64,000 nucleotides of DNA from Herbaspirillum sp. DW155 (GCF_037076565.1 NZ_AP029028.1:1736001-1800000); one strand, 5' to 3'; numbered from the stretch's first letter, positions 44,861 through 55,042 are shown. Made by a program: numbers and translations. The notes: generated by a model from the sequence alone, not told the origin.

Positions 44861-45990
44861 TCGAACTGGACCAACTGAGCAAGACCTACACTCAAAAGGA
44901 TGGCACGCAGGTCAAGGCGGTGGATGCCGTCAGCCTGAAGGTGGCCGAAGGCGAGATCTGCGTCTTCCTCGGCCCGTCGGGGTGCGGCAAGACCACTACC
45001 CTCAAGATGATCAATCGCCTGATCAACCCGACCTCGGGCCGTGTGCTCCTGAACGGCCAGGACACCTCCGGCATCGATGAGGTGGAACTGCGTCGCCACA
45101 TCGGCTACGTGATCCAGCAGATCGGCCTGTTCCCCAACATGACCATCGAGGAAAACATCACCATCGTCCCGCGCTTGCTGGGCTGGGACAAGAAACGCTG
45201 CCAGGAGCGTGCCACCGAGCTGATGGCCATGGTGGCGCTGGACCCGAAGAAATTCCTCAAGCGCTATCCGCGTGAATTGTCGGGCGGGCAGCAGCAGCGT
45301 ATCGGCGTCATCCGCGCCCTGGCCGCTGACGCGCCGGTACTGCTGATGGACGAACCCTTCGGCGCGGTCGATCCGATCAACCGCGAATCGATCCAGAACG
45401 AGTTCTTCCAGATGCAGCGCCAGCTGAACAAGACCGTCATCATGGTCAGCCACGACATCGACGAAGCCATCAAGCTGGGCGACAAGGTGGCCGTCTTTCG
45501 CGCCGGCAAACTGGTGCAGTTCGACAATCCCGATACCTTGCTGGCGCGCCCCAAGGATGATTTCGTGAGCGCCTTCGTGGGCCAGGATCACACCCTGAAG
45601 CGCCTGCTGCTGGTGCGTGCCGGCGAGGCCGCGACCACCCCGGCCACGGCCCGGCCGGACGTGTCCTGCGACCAGGCGCTGGCGCTGATGGATGACCAGG
45701 ATGCGCGCTATCTCACCATCATCGATGCCGACAACCGGGCGCTGGGTTACCTGACCCGCCGCGACGTGCGCGGCAACACGGGCGTGGCCGAGGACAAGGT
45801 GCGGCCCTTCACCATGAATGCCGCACCGGACGAGAACCTGCGCGTGGTGCTCTCCAAGATGTACAAGCACAGCACCAGCTGGATGCCGGTCATCGCCAAC
45901 GATGGCAGCTATCTGGGCGAAGTGACGCAGGATTCCATCGCCAGCTATCTCAGCTCCGGCAAGTCGCGCGGGATGGCGATGGCGGCTTGA
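44857..45990 (+). CDS. Osmoprotectant ABC transporter ATP-binding protein (OpuCA/ProV type)
   Basis: The 377-residue ATPase has Walker A GPSGCGKTTTLKMI, Q-loop, signature ELSGGQQQRIGVIRA, Walker B VLLMDEPFGAVD and switch His (VSHDIDEA). Two C-terminal CBS domains (about 250-365: QALALMDDQDARYLTIIDAD and HSTSWMPVIANDGSYLG) are the ionic-strength or nucleotide sensors typical of osmoregulated betaine importers. Its ATG overlaps the previous stop, giving translational coupling. Confidence 0.95.
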   Translation: MIELDQLSKTYTQKDGTQVKAVDAVSLKVAEGEICVFLGPSGCGKTTTLKMINRLINPTSGRVLLNGQDTSGIDEVELRRHIGYVIQQIGLFPNMTIEENITIVPRLLGWDKKRCQERATELMAMVALDPKKFLKRYPRELSGGQQQRIGVIRALAADAPVLLMDEPFGAVDPINRESIQNEFFQMQRQLNKTVIMVSHDIDEAIKLGDKVAVFRAGKLVQFDNPDTLLARPKDDFVSAFVGQDHTLKRLLLVRAGEAATTPATARPDVSCDQALALMDDQDARYLTIIDADNRALGYLTRRDVRGNTGVAEDKVRPFTMNAAPDENLRVVLSKMYKHSTSWMPVIANDGSYLGEVTQDSIASYLSSGKSRGMAMAA

Positions 45991-46134
45991 TGACAGCTGC
46001 TCCGCGACCAGGCTGGAGCCCGCTCCGGGCCTGGCTAAGCGGCTGTATGAAAGTTTGTGCATGCTGCCCGGCGTGATATCCGGAGCCTGGCGCACAAGGG
46101 CGGATGGCACGTGAAGGATCAGGCCCAAAAACGA

Positions 46135-46164
46135 AAATGCCCGCATCATCAGATGCGGGCATTT
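46135..46164. terminator. Bidirectional terminator between the ABC operon and the GNAT gene
   Basis: Perfect 12-bp stem AAATGCCCGCAT / ATGCGGGCATTT with a six-base loop between convergent genes. The A and T ends let it work on both strands. Confidence 0.75.
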
Positions 46165-46183
46165 GCGTTCAGGCAGGCAGCAC

Positions 46184-46669
46184 TCAGGCCAGCGGCTTGT
46201 GCATGAACATGGCCTTGCCGGTTTCAGCTTTGAGTTCGTAACCCTCGAAGCCGCAGGAGCGATACAGCGAACGCGCCACTGTGTTGCCTTCCAGGACTTC
46301 CAGCGTGAGCTTGCAGCAGCCCAGCTTGCGGGCTTCTTCCTCGACCGCTGCCAGCAGCAGCCGGGCCACGCCCTGGCCGCGATAAGCGGGCATCACCGCC
46401 AGGTCATGCAGGTTCAGCAGCGGCTTGCAGGAAAAGGTGGAAAAACCTTCGATGCAGGTCGCCAGACCGGCCGGGGTATCGCCATCGAAGGCCAGGAAGA
46501 CATAGGCCGTGGGACGCTTCTTCAGCTCGGCGGCCAGGTTCTCTCGCACGTAGTCGGAGAGCTGCTGGCCGCCGCCCATGGCGTCGCAAGCGTAGGCATT
46601 GAGGGTCTCGAACAGCGCTGCCGCGTGGGCGGCGTTGCCGAGGTCGGCCTTGATGACGGTCACACTCAT
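46184..46669 (-). CDS. GNAT-family N-acetyltransferase
   Basis: The 161-residue protein has the acetyl-CoA-binding core LHDLAVMPAYRGQGVARLLL (R/Q-x-x-G-x-G/A motif in YRGQGVA) and a C-terminal strand SLYRSCGFEGYELK typical of GNAT. The acceptor is unknown. It lies 61 bp downstream of the RhlE-type helicase on the same strand and may be co-transcribed. Confidence 0.92.
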   Translation of the reverse strand: MSVTVIKADLGNAAHAAALFETLNAYACDAMGGGQQLSDYVRENLAAELKKRPTAYVFLAFDGDTPAGLATCIEGFSTFSCKPLLNLHDLAVMPAYRGQGVARLLLAAVEEEARKLGCCKLTLEVLEGNTVARSLYRSCGFEGYELKAETGKAMFMHKPLA

Positions 46670-46730
46670 GTCGTTCCTTTTCTTGTGATGGACGATGAAC
46701 GATGTCTGGCAGCAGGGGCAGCCTGCTGAC

Positions 46731-48281
46731 TTACTTGCCCGCTGCGCGCTGGCCGCCGTGGGTCAGGGCCGACGGACGCGGACCACCCTGGCGCTGCTGC
46801 TGGCCGGCATTGCGCGGCTGGCTGTTGGCATTGGCCGGCTTGGGTGCGCGGTTGGCATTGTTGCCGCCGTTGCCGGCATTGCCGCCATTGCTGCCATTGC
46901 CACCGCCATTGCCACGTCCACCCTGGCCACGGGCGGCATTGCCGTTACCGTTGCCATTGGCTGCCGTGCGCGGCTTGGCGGCCTGGCCATGACCGGCGTT
47001 GCCACCGGCCGGCTTGGGCGCTGCCGCATTGCCGCTGCCGGCCGGCTTGCGCGGGGCGCTGCGCTGACCGCCGCGCCCGCCACCGTTCTGGTGACGGCCC
47101 TGGCCGCTGCGCAGTTGGATCGGTTGCGGCTTGGCGGTCGGATCGGGTTCGAAGCCGGCGATCACTTCCACCGGGATTTCGCGCTTGATGAAACGCTCGA
47201 TGTCGTGCAGCAGGTCGCGTTCGTCCACGCAGACCAGCGACACGGCTTCGCCGGTAGCGCCGGCGCGGCCGGTGCGGCCGATGCGGTGGACGTAATCTTC
47301 GGGCACGTTGGGCAGGTCATAGTTGACCACGTGCGGCAACTGGTCGATGTCGATGCCGCGTGCGGCGATGTCGGTGGCGATCAGGGCGGTCAGCTTGCCG
47401 TCCTTGAATTCAGCCAGCGCCTTGGTGCGGGCCGACTGGCTCTTGTTGCCGTGGATCGCCATGGCGGTGATGCCGTCGCGGGCCAGCTGTTCGACCAGCT
47501 TGTTGGCGCCGTGCTTGGTGCGGGTGAAGACCAGCACCTGCTTCCACTGGTGGGTCTTGATCAGGTGCGCCAGCATGGGGTGCTTCTTGTCGCGGTCGAC
47601 AGGGTGGATCTTTTGCGCGATCACTTCCACGGTGGAATTGCGGCGGGCCACTTCGATCAGGGCCGGGTTGTTCAACAGGCTGTCGGCCAGCTTCTTGATT
47701 TCATCGGCGAAGGTGGCCGAGAACAGCAGGTTCTGGCGCTTGGGCGGTAGGGCGGCCAGCACCTTGCGGATGTCGCGGATGAAGCCCATGTCCAGCATGC
47801 GGTCGGCTTCGTCCAGCACCAGAATCTGGATGTGCTGCAGGTTCACGGTACCTTGCTGCATGTGATCCAGCAGGCGACCGGGGGTGGCGACCAGGATGTC
47901 CACGCCGCGCTTCAACAGGGTGATCTGCGGATTGATGCCGACGCCGCCGAAGATGCAGGCCGAAGTCAGTGGCAAATACTTGCCGTACTGGCGCACGCTT
48001 TCTTCGACCTGGGCGGCCAGTTCGCGGGTGGGCGCCAGGATCAGCGCGCGGATCGGCAGGTGGCCGTTGATCTTCTGGCGCGGCATGGTGGACAAGCGTT
48101 GCAGCAGCGGCAGGGTAAAACCGGCGGTCTTGCCGGTGCCGGTCTGGGCGCCGGCCAGCAGGTCACCGCCGGAGAGCACTGCGGGGACGGCCTGGGCCTG
48201 AATCGGGGTCGGGGAGGTATAGCCTTGTTCGGAAACGGCACGAACGATTTCGTCGGACAAGCCGAGCGCGGAAAATGACAT
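46731..48281 (-). CDS. rhlE: DEAD-box RNA helicase, RhlE type
   Basis: The 516-residue protein has the complete DEAD-box core: Q motif ([13 protein letters not shown]), motif I AQTGTGKT, Ia [37 protein letters not shown] and [12 protein letters not shown]. Residues about 395-516 form an unusually long Asn/Gly/Ala-rich disordered tail (repeats such as [20 protein letters not shown]), likely for RNA binding or condensate formation. Such tails are known in RhlE-like enzymes of cold-adaptive or ribosome-assembly function. It is a cytoplasmic ATP-dependent RNA unwinder. Confidence 0.95.
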   Translation of the reverse strand: MSFSALGLSDEIVRAVSEQGYTSPTPIQAQAVPAVLSGGDLLAGAQTGTGKTAGFTLPLLQRLSTMPRQKINGHLPIRALILAPTRELAAQVEESVRQYGKYLPLTSACIFGGVGINPQITLLKRGVDILVATPGRLLDHMQQGTVNLQHIQILVLDEADRMLDMGFIRDIRKVLAALPPKRQNLLFSATFADEIKKLADSLLNNPALIEVARRNSTVEVIAQKIHPVDRDKKHPMLAHLIKTHQWKQVLVFTRTKHGANKLVEQLARDGITAMAIHGNKSQSARTKALAEFKDGKLTALIATDIAARGIDIDQLPHVVNYDLPNVPEDYVHRIGRTGRAGATGEAVSLVCVDERDLLHDIERFIKREIPVEVIAGFEPDPTAKPQPIQLRSGQGRHQNGGGRGGQRSAPRKPAGSGNAAAPKPAGGNAGHGQAAKPRTAANGNGNGNAARGQGGRGNGGGNGSNGGNAGNGGNNANRAPKPANANSQPRNAGQQQRQGGPRPSALTHGGQRAAGK

Positions 48282-48453
48282 GAGACTCTGAAATTGGGTT
48301 TGGCCTGTGGCCCCGTACGGGCGCCAGTCGCAGGCAAACGGGTTGGAACTGGAGGAGGGCGCGGACTTGACTGGCTATACGCCGCGCAGGCCGCAGTATA
48401 ACAGCGCAACCCGCGCATCACGTGATTTATTTTGAGAAGCTGCGGGCTTGAGC

Positions 48454-49209
48454 TCATCCTTGCTGGCGCGCCAAAAAGCGGAGCACCGGTGGCAAAACCA
48501 GCGCGCTTTGCATCAGTCCGCCGAAGTGCGTGACGCCCGGCAAGCTGACGAATTCTCCCTGCGGCAGCAGGGCCGCCGTGCGCTGGACCGCCGCATGGCG
48601 GGCATCGGCGTCGCCACAGAAGAGCAGGCAGGGCAGCTCCATGCGGGCCAGCAGGTCTTCCTGCGAAGGGCGCGGCTGCTGGGCGGCAGCGGCCAGCGCC
48701 ACCAGGTCATTGGCACGGATGAGCATCTTCACCTGTGGCGAAATCCGTTCGTCGAGCAAGCCTTCGAAGGTGGCGATGAAGGCTTCCGGGTCGCGTCCGT
48801 CGATGCCGTGGAAGCCGTCCCAGCTGCGATCTTCATACGGGTGCGCTGCGCCCAGGATCATGCTGTGCAGCCGTTCGGGCGCATGGCGCACCAGGCCGTA
48901 ACCGACCCAGCCGCCCAGCGAATAGCCGAAGAAATGGGCGCGCTCAATACCCACCGCATCGAGCACGGCCAGCGCATCGCGGCAGCGCTGCAGTTGGGTG
49001 TAGGCGGCCGGATCGTGCGGCTTGTCGCTCTGGCCGTGGCCCAGCGCATCGAAGAGGATGAGCTCATAGTGCTCGCGCAGCACTGCCGTGAAACCGAAGA
49101 AGCGCCAGGCTTCCAGGCTGCTGGTAAAGCCGTGGTGCAGCAGCAGGGGCGGGCCGTTGCCCTCGACCTGATAGTGGATCTTGCGGTTGTCGCTGAGGGC
49201 AAAGGGCAT
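48454..49209 (-). CDS. Alpha/beta-fold hydrolase
   Basis: This 251-residue hydrolase has the oxyanion region LLLHHGFTSSLEAW, nucleophile elbow GYSLGG (Ser near residue 99), acid in LLFCGDADARH and catalytic His in GVTHFGG. The likely substrate is a small ester or lactone; no closer assignment is possible. It is on the minus strand with the VOC gene 32 bp upstream, so the two may be co-transcribed. Confidence 0.92.
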   Translation of the reverse strand: MPFALSDNRKIHYQVEGNGPPLLLHHGFTSSLEAWRFFGFTAVLREHYELILFDALGHGQSDKPHDPAAYTQLQRCRDALAVLDAVGIERAHFFGYSLGGWVGYGLVRHAPERLHSMILGAAHPYEDRSWDGFHGIDGRDPEAFIATFEGLLDERISPQVKMLIRANDLVALAAAAQQPRPSQEDLLARMELPCLLFCGDADARHAAVQRTAALLPQGEFVSLPGVTHFGGLMQSALVLPPVLRFLARQQG

Positions 49210-49241
49210 GGTGCTTTCGTGCGTATTCTGGTGGGGGTGAT

Positions 49242-49766
49242 TCAGTTCTTTTCGTCAGCCAGCTTCTTGCAGCGGCGCGCCAGCATCTCGCGCGAGCGCG
49301 CGCAGATTTCTTCATTGCTGAGGTCTTCGATATGCGTGGCAATCGACCAGACATGGCCAAAGGGATCGCGCAGCGTGCCGGAGCGATCACCATAGAACTG
49401 GTTCTGCACCGGCCGCAGTTGGACCGCGCCGGCCGCCAACGCCTGGGTGAAGACGGCATCGACATCGGCCACGTAGACCAGCAGGCTCACGCCGGCGCCG
49501 CCCAGGGTCTGGGGGCTGAGGAAGCCGAGTTCGGGATGTTCGTCGGCCAGCATCACGCGCGCATTGCCGATCTGGATCTCGGCATGCCAGACCTTGCCGT
49601 GCGGGCCGTCCAGCCGCATGATCTCGGCCGCGTCGAAGGCGCGCCGGTAGAAGGCGATGGCTTCCGCCGAGGCCTTGACGATCAGGTAGGGAGTGACGCT
49701 GTGGTAGCCGGGCGGCAACGCGCAATGGGTCTGCTCGTTGCTGGCTTGCTGGGAAGGGATGTTCAT
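49242..49766 (-). CDS. VOC-family (PhnB/glyoxalase-like) protein
   Basis: The 174-residue protein has a vicinal-oxygen-chelate domain: VTPYLIVKASAEAIAFYRRAF, WHAEIQIGNARVMLADEHPE and FYGDRSGTLRDPFGHVWSIAT. It resembles PhnB-like proteins of uncertain chemistry. The C-terminal helix is charged (EEICARSREMLARRCKK). It is encoded just upstream of an alpha/beta hydrolase on the same strand. Confidence 0.9.
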   Translation of the reverse strand: MNIPSQQASNEQTHCALPPGYHSVTPYLIVKASAEAIAFYRRAFDAAEIMRLDGPHGKVWHAEIQIGNARVMLADEHPELGFLSPQTLGGAGVSLLVYVADVDAVFTQALAAGAVQLRPVQNQFYGDRSGTLRDPFGHVWSIATHIEDLSNEEICARSREMLARRCKKLADEKN

Positions 49767-49852
49767 GTCGTCTCCTCGGTCTGCGCCGGTAGCCGCACTA
49801 TAGCAGCAATGCCGGACGCAATGAGGAGACGGGGTTATTGCAGCAGCGCCGT

Positions 49853-50635
49853 TCAGGCGAATTCGGACAGCAGATTGACCTGCTGCGCGAAGATCTTCGG
49901 GCTGCCGGCGATGACGTCGCCCTTGTAGAGGTAGTCGGAGTCACCCTTGAAGGTGCCCACGATACCGCCCGCTTCGGTCACCAGCAGGGAGCCGGCGGCG
50001 ATGTCCCAGGGCTTCAGGCCCTTCTCGAAGAAGCCATCCAGGCGGCCGGCAGCCACATAGGCCAGGTCCAGGGCAGCGGCGCCCGGGCGGCGCAGGCCGG
50101 CGCTGTGCTCGGTCATGACCTTGAACATGGTCACGTATTCGTTCAGGCCATCGAGGTCGCGGAAGGGGAAGCCGGTACCGATCAAGGCATCGGCGATCTT
50201 GTCGCGCTTGCCCACGCGGATGCGCTTTTCGTTCAGGTAGGCGCCGGCACCCTTGGAGGCGGTGAAGAGGTCGTTGCGGGTCGGGTCGTAGACCACGGCT
50301 TGCGTGATGACACCGCGCTGTTGCAGGGCGATCGAGACGCAGTATTGCGGGAAACCGTGGATGAAGTTGGTGGTGCCGTCCAGCGGATCGATGATCCAGA
50401 CGTTTTCGTTTTCATCGTGCAGGTTGTCGGAAGCACCGGATTCCTCGGCCAGGATGGCGTGGTCGGGGTAGGCGTTCTTGAGCACGTCGATGATGGCATC
50501 CTCGGCGGCCTTGTCGACTTCGGTCACGAAATCGTTGTGGGCCTTCTTCGACACTTTCAGCAGCGACACGTCGAAGGACGCGCGGTTGATGATGGTAGCG
50601 GCGCGGCGGGCTGCCTTGATCGCCGTATTGAGCAT
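49853..50635 (-). CDS. suhB: Inositol-1-monophosphatase family protein SuhB
   Basis: The 260-residue protein hydrolyses inositol monophosphate and in E. coli acts in rRNA transcription antitermination. Mg-binding motifs EESG (motif 1), [17 protein letters not shown] (motif 2) and [19 protein letters not shown] (motif 3) are present. I use the ATG at 50635 ([13 protein letters not shown]); an in-frame ATG at 50650 adds five residues, and the long extension to 50779 is unlikely. It is divergent from trmJ. Confidence 0.95.
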   Translation of the reverse strand: MLNTAIKAARRAATIINRASFDVSLLKVSKKAHNDFVTEVDKAAEDAIIDVLKNAYPDHAILAEESGASDNLHDENENVWIIDPLDGTTNFIHGFPQYCVSIALQQRGVITQAVVYDPTRNDLFTASKGAGAYLNEKRIRVGKRDKIADALIGTGFPFRDLDGLNEYVTMFKVMTEHSAGLRRPGAAALDLAYVAAGRLDGFFEKGLKPWDIAAGSLLVTEAGGIVGTFKGDSDYLYKGDVIAGSPKIFAQQVNLLSEFA

Positions 50636-50950
50636 GGGTGGGATGATCATTCCGATGGTTCCGTTAAAATTGCGGCCATCGAAGACGATGGCTGCGTTGC
50701 TCATCGTCGCCATGGCCGACCGGCCGGCCCTCCGCGACAAACATGCGGAACAGCTGGCCAGGCGAAACCCGGCAGTCAAACCAGTGCGACGATGAAATTA
50801 ATGAGCGTTGCGCCACCCGCGGCTGTTATGCTTGCGGGTTTGCCATGCAGTCCAGGGGCAGGAACAACGGTCGACCTGGGTTGACCTCGTTGCTGCAATA
50901 TTGACGTTTTGCCAATGTCTTATCCTGGGGCGCGAATCCCGCTATTTTAA

Positions 50951-51778
50951 ATGAACAAGCAAGTGTCAGGACAATCTCTTTTCAGCCGTTTGCGTTTCGT
51001 GCTGGTCAATACCAGCAGTCCCGGCAACATCGGCTCGGCCGCACGGGCCATCAAGACCATGGGCTTTTCGGAGCTGGTGCTGGTCAATCCGCGCTTTCCG
51101 GACGCGGTGAAGGAAGATGAAGCCATTGCCTTCGCCAGCGGCGCCATCGATGTGTTGGAAAATGCACGCATCGTCGGCAGCGTGGAAGAAGCGTTGCAGG
51201 GATGCAACTTCGCCGCCGCCGTCAGCGCCCGTTTGCGGGAATTTTCGCCGCCTGTGGTCTCGCCACGCGAGCTGGCGGGGCAACTGTCGCGCGATACCGG
51301 GCTGAACGCCGCGCTGCTGTTCGGCAATGAGCGCTTCGGCCTGCCCAATGAGGTGGTGCAGAAGTGCAATGCCTTGCTCAATATTCCGGCCAATCCCGAG
51401 TATTCCTCGCTGAACCTGTCGCAGGCGGTGCAGGTGCTGGCCTATGAATGCCGCATGACCGAGCTGGAAGTGCAGGGCGGCCCCATGCAGACCAGCGGCG
51501 ATGCGCGCGCGCCGGGCGAGGTGGGCTTTCACGGGCAGAGTGCCAGCGTGGCGGAGATCGAGGGCATGTTCGCGCATCTGGAACAGGCGCTGGTGGCCAT
51601 CGATTTCCTCAACCCAGATAACCCCAAGAAGCTGATGCCGCGCCTGAAACGCATGTTCTCGCGCGCCCGGCTGGAGACCGAAGAGGTCAACATCCTGCGC
51701 GGCATCGCCCGCCAGATACTGGAACCGAAGCAGGCCAAGGCCGGCCGGCAAGAACAAAACGAACAAGGAGAAGGCTGA
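50951..51778 (+). CDS. trmJ: tRNA (cytidine/uridine-2'-O)-methyltransferase TrmJ
   Basis: The 275-residue SPOUT methyltransferase modifies position 32 of tRNAs. The N-terminal SpoU fold shows VLVNTSSPGNIGSAARAIKT (motif 1), LLFGNERFGLPNE (motif 2) and NLSQAVQVLAYECR with the knot-forming SAM site. The C-terminal helical domain (about 175-260: EIEGMFAHLEQALVAIDFL) is typical of TrmJ. The rsuA start follows one base after its stop codon, so they are co-transcribed. Confidence 0.93.
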   Translation: MNKQVSGQSLFSRLRFVLVNTSSPGNIGSAARAIKTMGFSELVLVNPRFPDAVKEDEAIAFASGAIDVLENARIVGSVEEALQGCNFAAAVSARLREFSPPVVSPRELAGQLSRDTGLNAALLFGNERFGLPNEVVQKCNALLNIPANPEYSSLNLSQAVQVLAYECRMTELEVQGGPMQTSGDARAPGEVGFHGQSASVAEIEGMFAHLEQALVAIDFLNPDNPKKLMPRLKRMFSRARLETEEVNILRGIARQILEPKQAKAGRQEQNEQGEG

Positions 51779-51779
51779 C

Positions 51780-52502
51780 ATGGCCAAGCTGACCCTGGAC
51801 CGCATCCTGCAATCGCAGGGTTTCGGTTCGCGCAAATATTGTCGTGAACTGATCGACGATGGTGAAGTGTCGATCAATGGCGAAGTGGTGGACGATTACC
51901 GCGCCACGCCGGATACCAATGGCCTGGTGCTGACCATCTTCGAGGAAGACTGGGAATACCGCGAGCACGTCTACATCGCCATCAACAAGCCGCAAAATAT
52001 CGAATGCTCGCGCAAGCCCAGCCACCATCCGGGAGTGTTGACGCTGCTGCCCGAACAGTTCACCTGGCGTGACGTGCAGCCGGTGGGCCGGCTGGATCAC
52101 GACACGACCGGCCTGCTGCTGATGTCCGATGACGGCGCTTTCATTCACGCCCAGTCCTCACCCAAGCGCCACGTGCCCAAGGTCTACGCGGCCACCACGG
52201 CCGAGCCGGTCACTGATGCCCTGATCGCGCAACTGAAGGCGGGCGTGCAGCTGCATGACGAACCGGCACCGCTGGCCGCCACCCGTTGCCGCCAGCTGGG
52301 CGAGAATCTGCTCGAAATCGTGCTGGAGCAGGGCAAGTATCACCAGGTCAAGCGCATGCTGGCGGCGGCCGGCAACCATTGCAGCGCCTTGCAGCGCACC
52401 GCCATCGGTGGCCTGCAGCTGGCGGCCCTGGAACTGGAAGAAGGGGAGTGGACGTATCTGGATGCGGAGCAGATGGCACTGCTGGTGCCGGATGCGGAGT
52501 GA
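51780..52502 (+). CDS. rsuA: 16S rRNA pseudouridine-516 synthase RsuA
   Basis: The 240-residue protein has an N-terminal S4 RNA-binding domain (LDRILQSQGFGSRKYCREL) and a pseudouridine synthase domain with the catalytic Asp in GRLDHDTTGLLLMSDDG. KAGVQLHDEPAP and GKYHQVKRMLAAAGNH follow the E. coli RsuA layout more closely than RluB/RluE. It is encoded directly after trmJ, forming an RNA-modification pair. Confidence 0.92.
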   Translation: MAKLTLDRILQSQGFGSRKYCRELIDDGEVSINGEVVDDYRATPDTNGLVLTIFEEDWEYREHVYIAINKPQNIECSRKPSHHPGVLTLLPEQFTWRDVQPVGRLDHDTTGLLLMSDDGAFIHAQSSPKRHVPKVYAATTAEPVTDALIAQLKAGVQLHDEPAPLAATRCRQLGENLLEIVLEQGKYHQVKRMLAAAGNHCSALQRTAIGGLQLAALELEEGEWTYLDAEQMALLVPDAE

Positions 52503-52524
52503 CGGGCGAGTCCGGCTCACAAGG

Positions 52525-52560
52525 AAAAACGCCATCGGCTTCAAACCGATGGCGTTTTTT
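52525..52560. terminator. Bidirectional terminator between rsuA and hslO
   Basis: Stem AAAAACGCCATCGG / CCGATGGCGTTTTT with a seven-base loop and a T run, between convergent genes. Confidence 0.88.
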
Positions 52561-52587
52561 CATGGCTGACCGATCGTCGCGGAGGGC

Positions 52588-53517
52588 TCAATGCCGCGCG
52601 TCACCGGCCTCGCTCGCGCCACCCACATCGGCCACGAACAACTGCGCACAATCCACTGCATCGAACTCGTAATGCTGGCCGCAGAAATCGCAGTCGATGG
52701 CCAGTTTTTCCATCTGTGACAGGGCTTCGGCGACTTCTTCCTGGCCCAGCATTTTGAGCATGTTGCCGACCTTCTCGCGCGAGCAGGAGCAGTGGAATTG
52801 CGGATGCACCGGATCGAACACGCGGATGGTCTGTTCCCAGAACAGGCGATGCATCAGCGTGGCGATGTCGGTGCAGAGCAATTCCTCGCGCTTCAAGGTA
52901 TCGCCCAGCATGACCATGTGGTTCCAGGCTTCCAGTTCGCCTTCCGGCTTGGCGGTCGGGGCTGCGGTGCCGCCGATGGAGGGCAGCTTCTGCAGCAGCA
53001 GGCCGCGCGAGACGTTTTCGTCGGCGGCCAGCCACAGCTTGGTATCGAGCTGTTCGGAACGCAGCATGTAGTTCTCGATCACGGTGGCCACGCTCTCGCC
53101 ATCCAGCGGCACCACGCCCTGGTAGGCCTGCTGGCCGGGCAGCTTGTCCTTGGGGTCGAGGGTGATGACGAAGCGGCCATTGCCACTGGCATTGACCAGA
53201 TCGGTCAGGCTGGCCTCGTCGGCGATCTCGGCGCCATCGGCCAGCTTGGCGGTGGCGCGCAGTTGCAGCTCGGAGTCGCATTCGACCACCAGCAGCTTGA
53301 CCGGACCATCGCCGTGGATCTGCATGACGATCATGCCGTTGAACTTCAGATTGGCCGACAGCAGGGCCGAGGCGGCCAGCATTTCACCCAGGAGCGTGCG
53401 GACCGCAACGGGATAGTCGCGGCGCGCCTGCACCTGGCGCCAGGTGTCGGAAATCTCGACCAGCTCGCCCCGCACGGGCGCGTTGTCGACCAGGAATTTT
53501 TGCAGCGTGTCTTTCAT
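52588..53517 (-). CDS. hslO: Redox-regulated chaperone Hsp33
   Basis: This 309-residue oxidative-stress holdase has the N-terminal domain (LLSANLKFNGMIVMQIHGDG, QAYQGVVPLDGESVATVIENY) and the C-terminal zinc switch HCSCSREKV...CDFCGQHYEF (C-x-C, then C-x-x-C about 30 residues later). Oxidation of these cysteines releases zinc and activates the chaperone. It is 20 bp downstream of a gamma-carbonic anhydrase gene and probably co-transcribed. Confidence 0.96.
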   Translation of the reverse strand: MKDTLQKFLVDNAPVRGELVEISDTWRQVQARRDYPVAVRTLLGEMLAASALLSANLKFNGMIVMQIHGDGPVKLLVVECDSELQLRATAKLADGAEIADEASLTDLVNASGNGRFVITLDPKDKLPGQQAYQGVVPLDGESVATVIENYMLRSEQLDTKLWLAADENVSRGLLLQKLPSIGGTAAPTAKPEGELEAWNHMVMLGDTLKREELLCTDIATLMHRLFWEQTIRVFDPVHPQFHCSCSREKVGNMLKMLGQEEVAEALSQMEKLAIDCDFCGQHYEFDAVDCAQLFVADVGGASEAGDARH

Positions 53518-53537
53518 CGTTTCCTTTGCTTGCCCGC

Positions 53538-54062
53538 TCAGGCAATGCGCTTGAGCTGGGTCTTGAACTGTTGCGCGCGCTGCACGTAGCTGTCGGTGCC
53601 AGCCCGCATGCGCGCGATATCTTCTTCACTCAACTGGCGAACCGCCTTGGCAGGCGCACCGATGATCAGGGAGTTGTCGGGAAACTCCTTGCCCTCGGTC
53701 ACCAGGGCACCGGCCCCGACCAGGCAGTTCTTGCCGATCCTGGCGCCATTGAGCACCACCGCCTGGATGCCGATCAGGGCACCCTCGCCGATGGTGCAGC
53801 CGTGCAGCATGGCCTGGTGGCCCACGGTGACGTTCTTGCCGATCACCATCGGATAGCCGTGATCGGTATGCAATACCGCACCTTCCTGCACGTTGCTGTT
53901 CTCGCCGATGGTGATGAGTTCATTGTCGCCACGGATAGCCACGTTGAACCAGACGCTGGAATTCGCCTCCATCTTGACCTTGCCCACCACCGTGGCCGAC
54001 TCGGCCACGAAGGCGGTGTCGTCAATCTCGGGAATGTCCTGCGCCAATTGGTAGATTGCCAT
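53538..54062 (-). CDS. Gamma-carbonic anhydrase-like hexapeptide-repeat protein (YrdA/PaaY type)
   Basis: The 174-residue protein forms a left-handed beta-helix with hexapeptide repeats (VVGKVKMEANSSVWFNVAIRG, IGENSNVQEG, VTVGHQAMLHGC, IGKNCLVGAGA). Metal-ligand histidines occur in VLHTDHGYP and GHQAMLHGC, as in gamma-class carbonic anhydrases and YrdA. Many members lack measurable anhydrase activity. Its downstream neighbour is hslO on the same strand. Confidence 0.92.
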   Translation of the reverse strand: MAIYQLAQDIPEIDDTAFVAESATVVGKVKMEANSSVWFNVAIRGDNELITIGENSNVQEGAVLHTDHGYPMVIGKNVTVGHQAMLHGCTIGEGALIGIQAVVLNGARIGKNCLVGAGALVTEGKEFPDNSLIIGAPAKAVRQLSEEDIARMRAGTDSYVQRAQQFKTQLKRIA

Positions 54063-54196
54063 AATAAAATTGTCTCCTCGTTATCTGCCGGTCGGTGGTG
54101 GATGCCTTGATGCCTTGTCATGGCGGACATTTGTCTTCATATGGAGACAAAACCATCATCCTCAACCGTATTTTACCTTCCCTGAAAGTCAGCTCC

Positions 54197-55042
54197 TTGG
54201 ATCACGTCCCGTCCCCAGATGAAGTCTTTTCATTCACCAGCCTGCGTAGCGCCGCGCTGTCTTGCCTGAAGGAGAGACATCCCGCGGCCAAGTGCAGGTT
54301 TGTGCGTGCCTTGCGCGCAACCTGGCTGCAGGGCCACTTACCTCTGGAAACCGAAGACCTGGCCGCCACCGAGTCCGGCAGCGGCATTCCCGGCCGTCCC
54401 GTGCGTCCCGAGCTGGTCTCGCCCTTGCAGGTGAAGCATCGCTCCATGGGCACGCCGGAGGGCAGGGCGGCGCTGATCCATGCCCTGGCGCATATCGAAT
54501 TCAATGCCATCAACCTGGCGCTGGATGCGGTCTGGCGCTTTGCCGGCATGCCGCGCGATTTCTACGACGACTGGCTGCGCGTGGCCGACGAGGAAGCCTA
54601 TCACTTCACTCTGCTGGCCGATCACCTGGCCACGCTGGGCCATGCCTATGGCGACTTCACCGCCCACAACGCCTTGTGGGACATGGCCGAGTCGACCAAG
54701 GGCGATGTGCTGGCCCGCATCGCCCTGGTGCCGCGCACGCTGGAGGCGCGCGGCCTGGACGCAGCACCGCCGGTGCGGGCCAAGCTGGCCCAGGCCGGCG
54801 ACCTGGCGGCCGCCGAGATACTGGACATCATCATGCGCGATGAGGTCGGCCACGTGCTGATCGGCAATCGCTGGTTCAACTGGCTCTGCGAACAGCGCCA
54901 GCTTGATCCGGTGAGCACCTTTGCGGAACTGTGCCAGCGCCATCGGGCTCCGCCTTTGCGTGGCCCCTTCAATATCGAGGCGCGCCGCGCAGCCGGGTTC
55001 TCGGAGGAAGAAATGCTGATGTTCGCCGACGTTTCCCGATGA
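54197..55042 (+). CDS. DUF455 ferritin-like protein
   Basis: The protein belongs to the DUF455 family (ferritin-like diiron fold) with PVRPELVSPLQVKHRSMG, ALAHIEFNAINLALDA, RVADEEAYHFTLLADHL and IIMRDEVGHVLIGNRWF. The E-x-x-H and E-x-x-x-H pairs could bind two irons; the function is not established. The start is uncertain. The frame opens at GTG 54095 and ATG 54110, but those would leave under 50 bp for the divergent promoter, so I prefer TTG 54197 (about 281 residues). Conserved sequence begins at SLRSAALSCL. Confidence 0.85.
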   Translation: MDHVPSPDEVFSFTSLRSAALSCLKERHPAAKCRFVRALRATWLQGHLPLETEDLAATESGSGIPGRPVRPELVSPLQVKHRSMGTPEGRAALIHALAHIEFNAINLALDAVWRFAGMPRDFYDDWLRVADEEAYHFTLLADHLATLGHAYGDFTAHNALWDMAESTKGDVLARIALVPRTLEARGLDAAPPVRAKLAQAGDLAAAEILDIIMRDEVGHVLIGNRWFNWLCEQRQLDPVSTFAELCQRHRAPPLRGPFNIEARRAAGFSEEEMLMFADVSR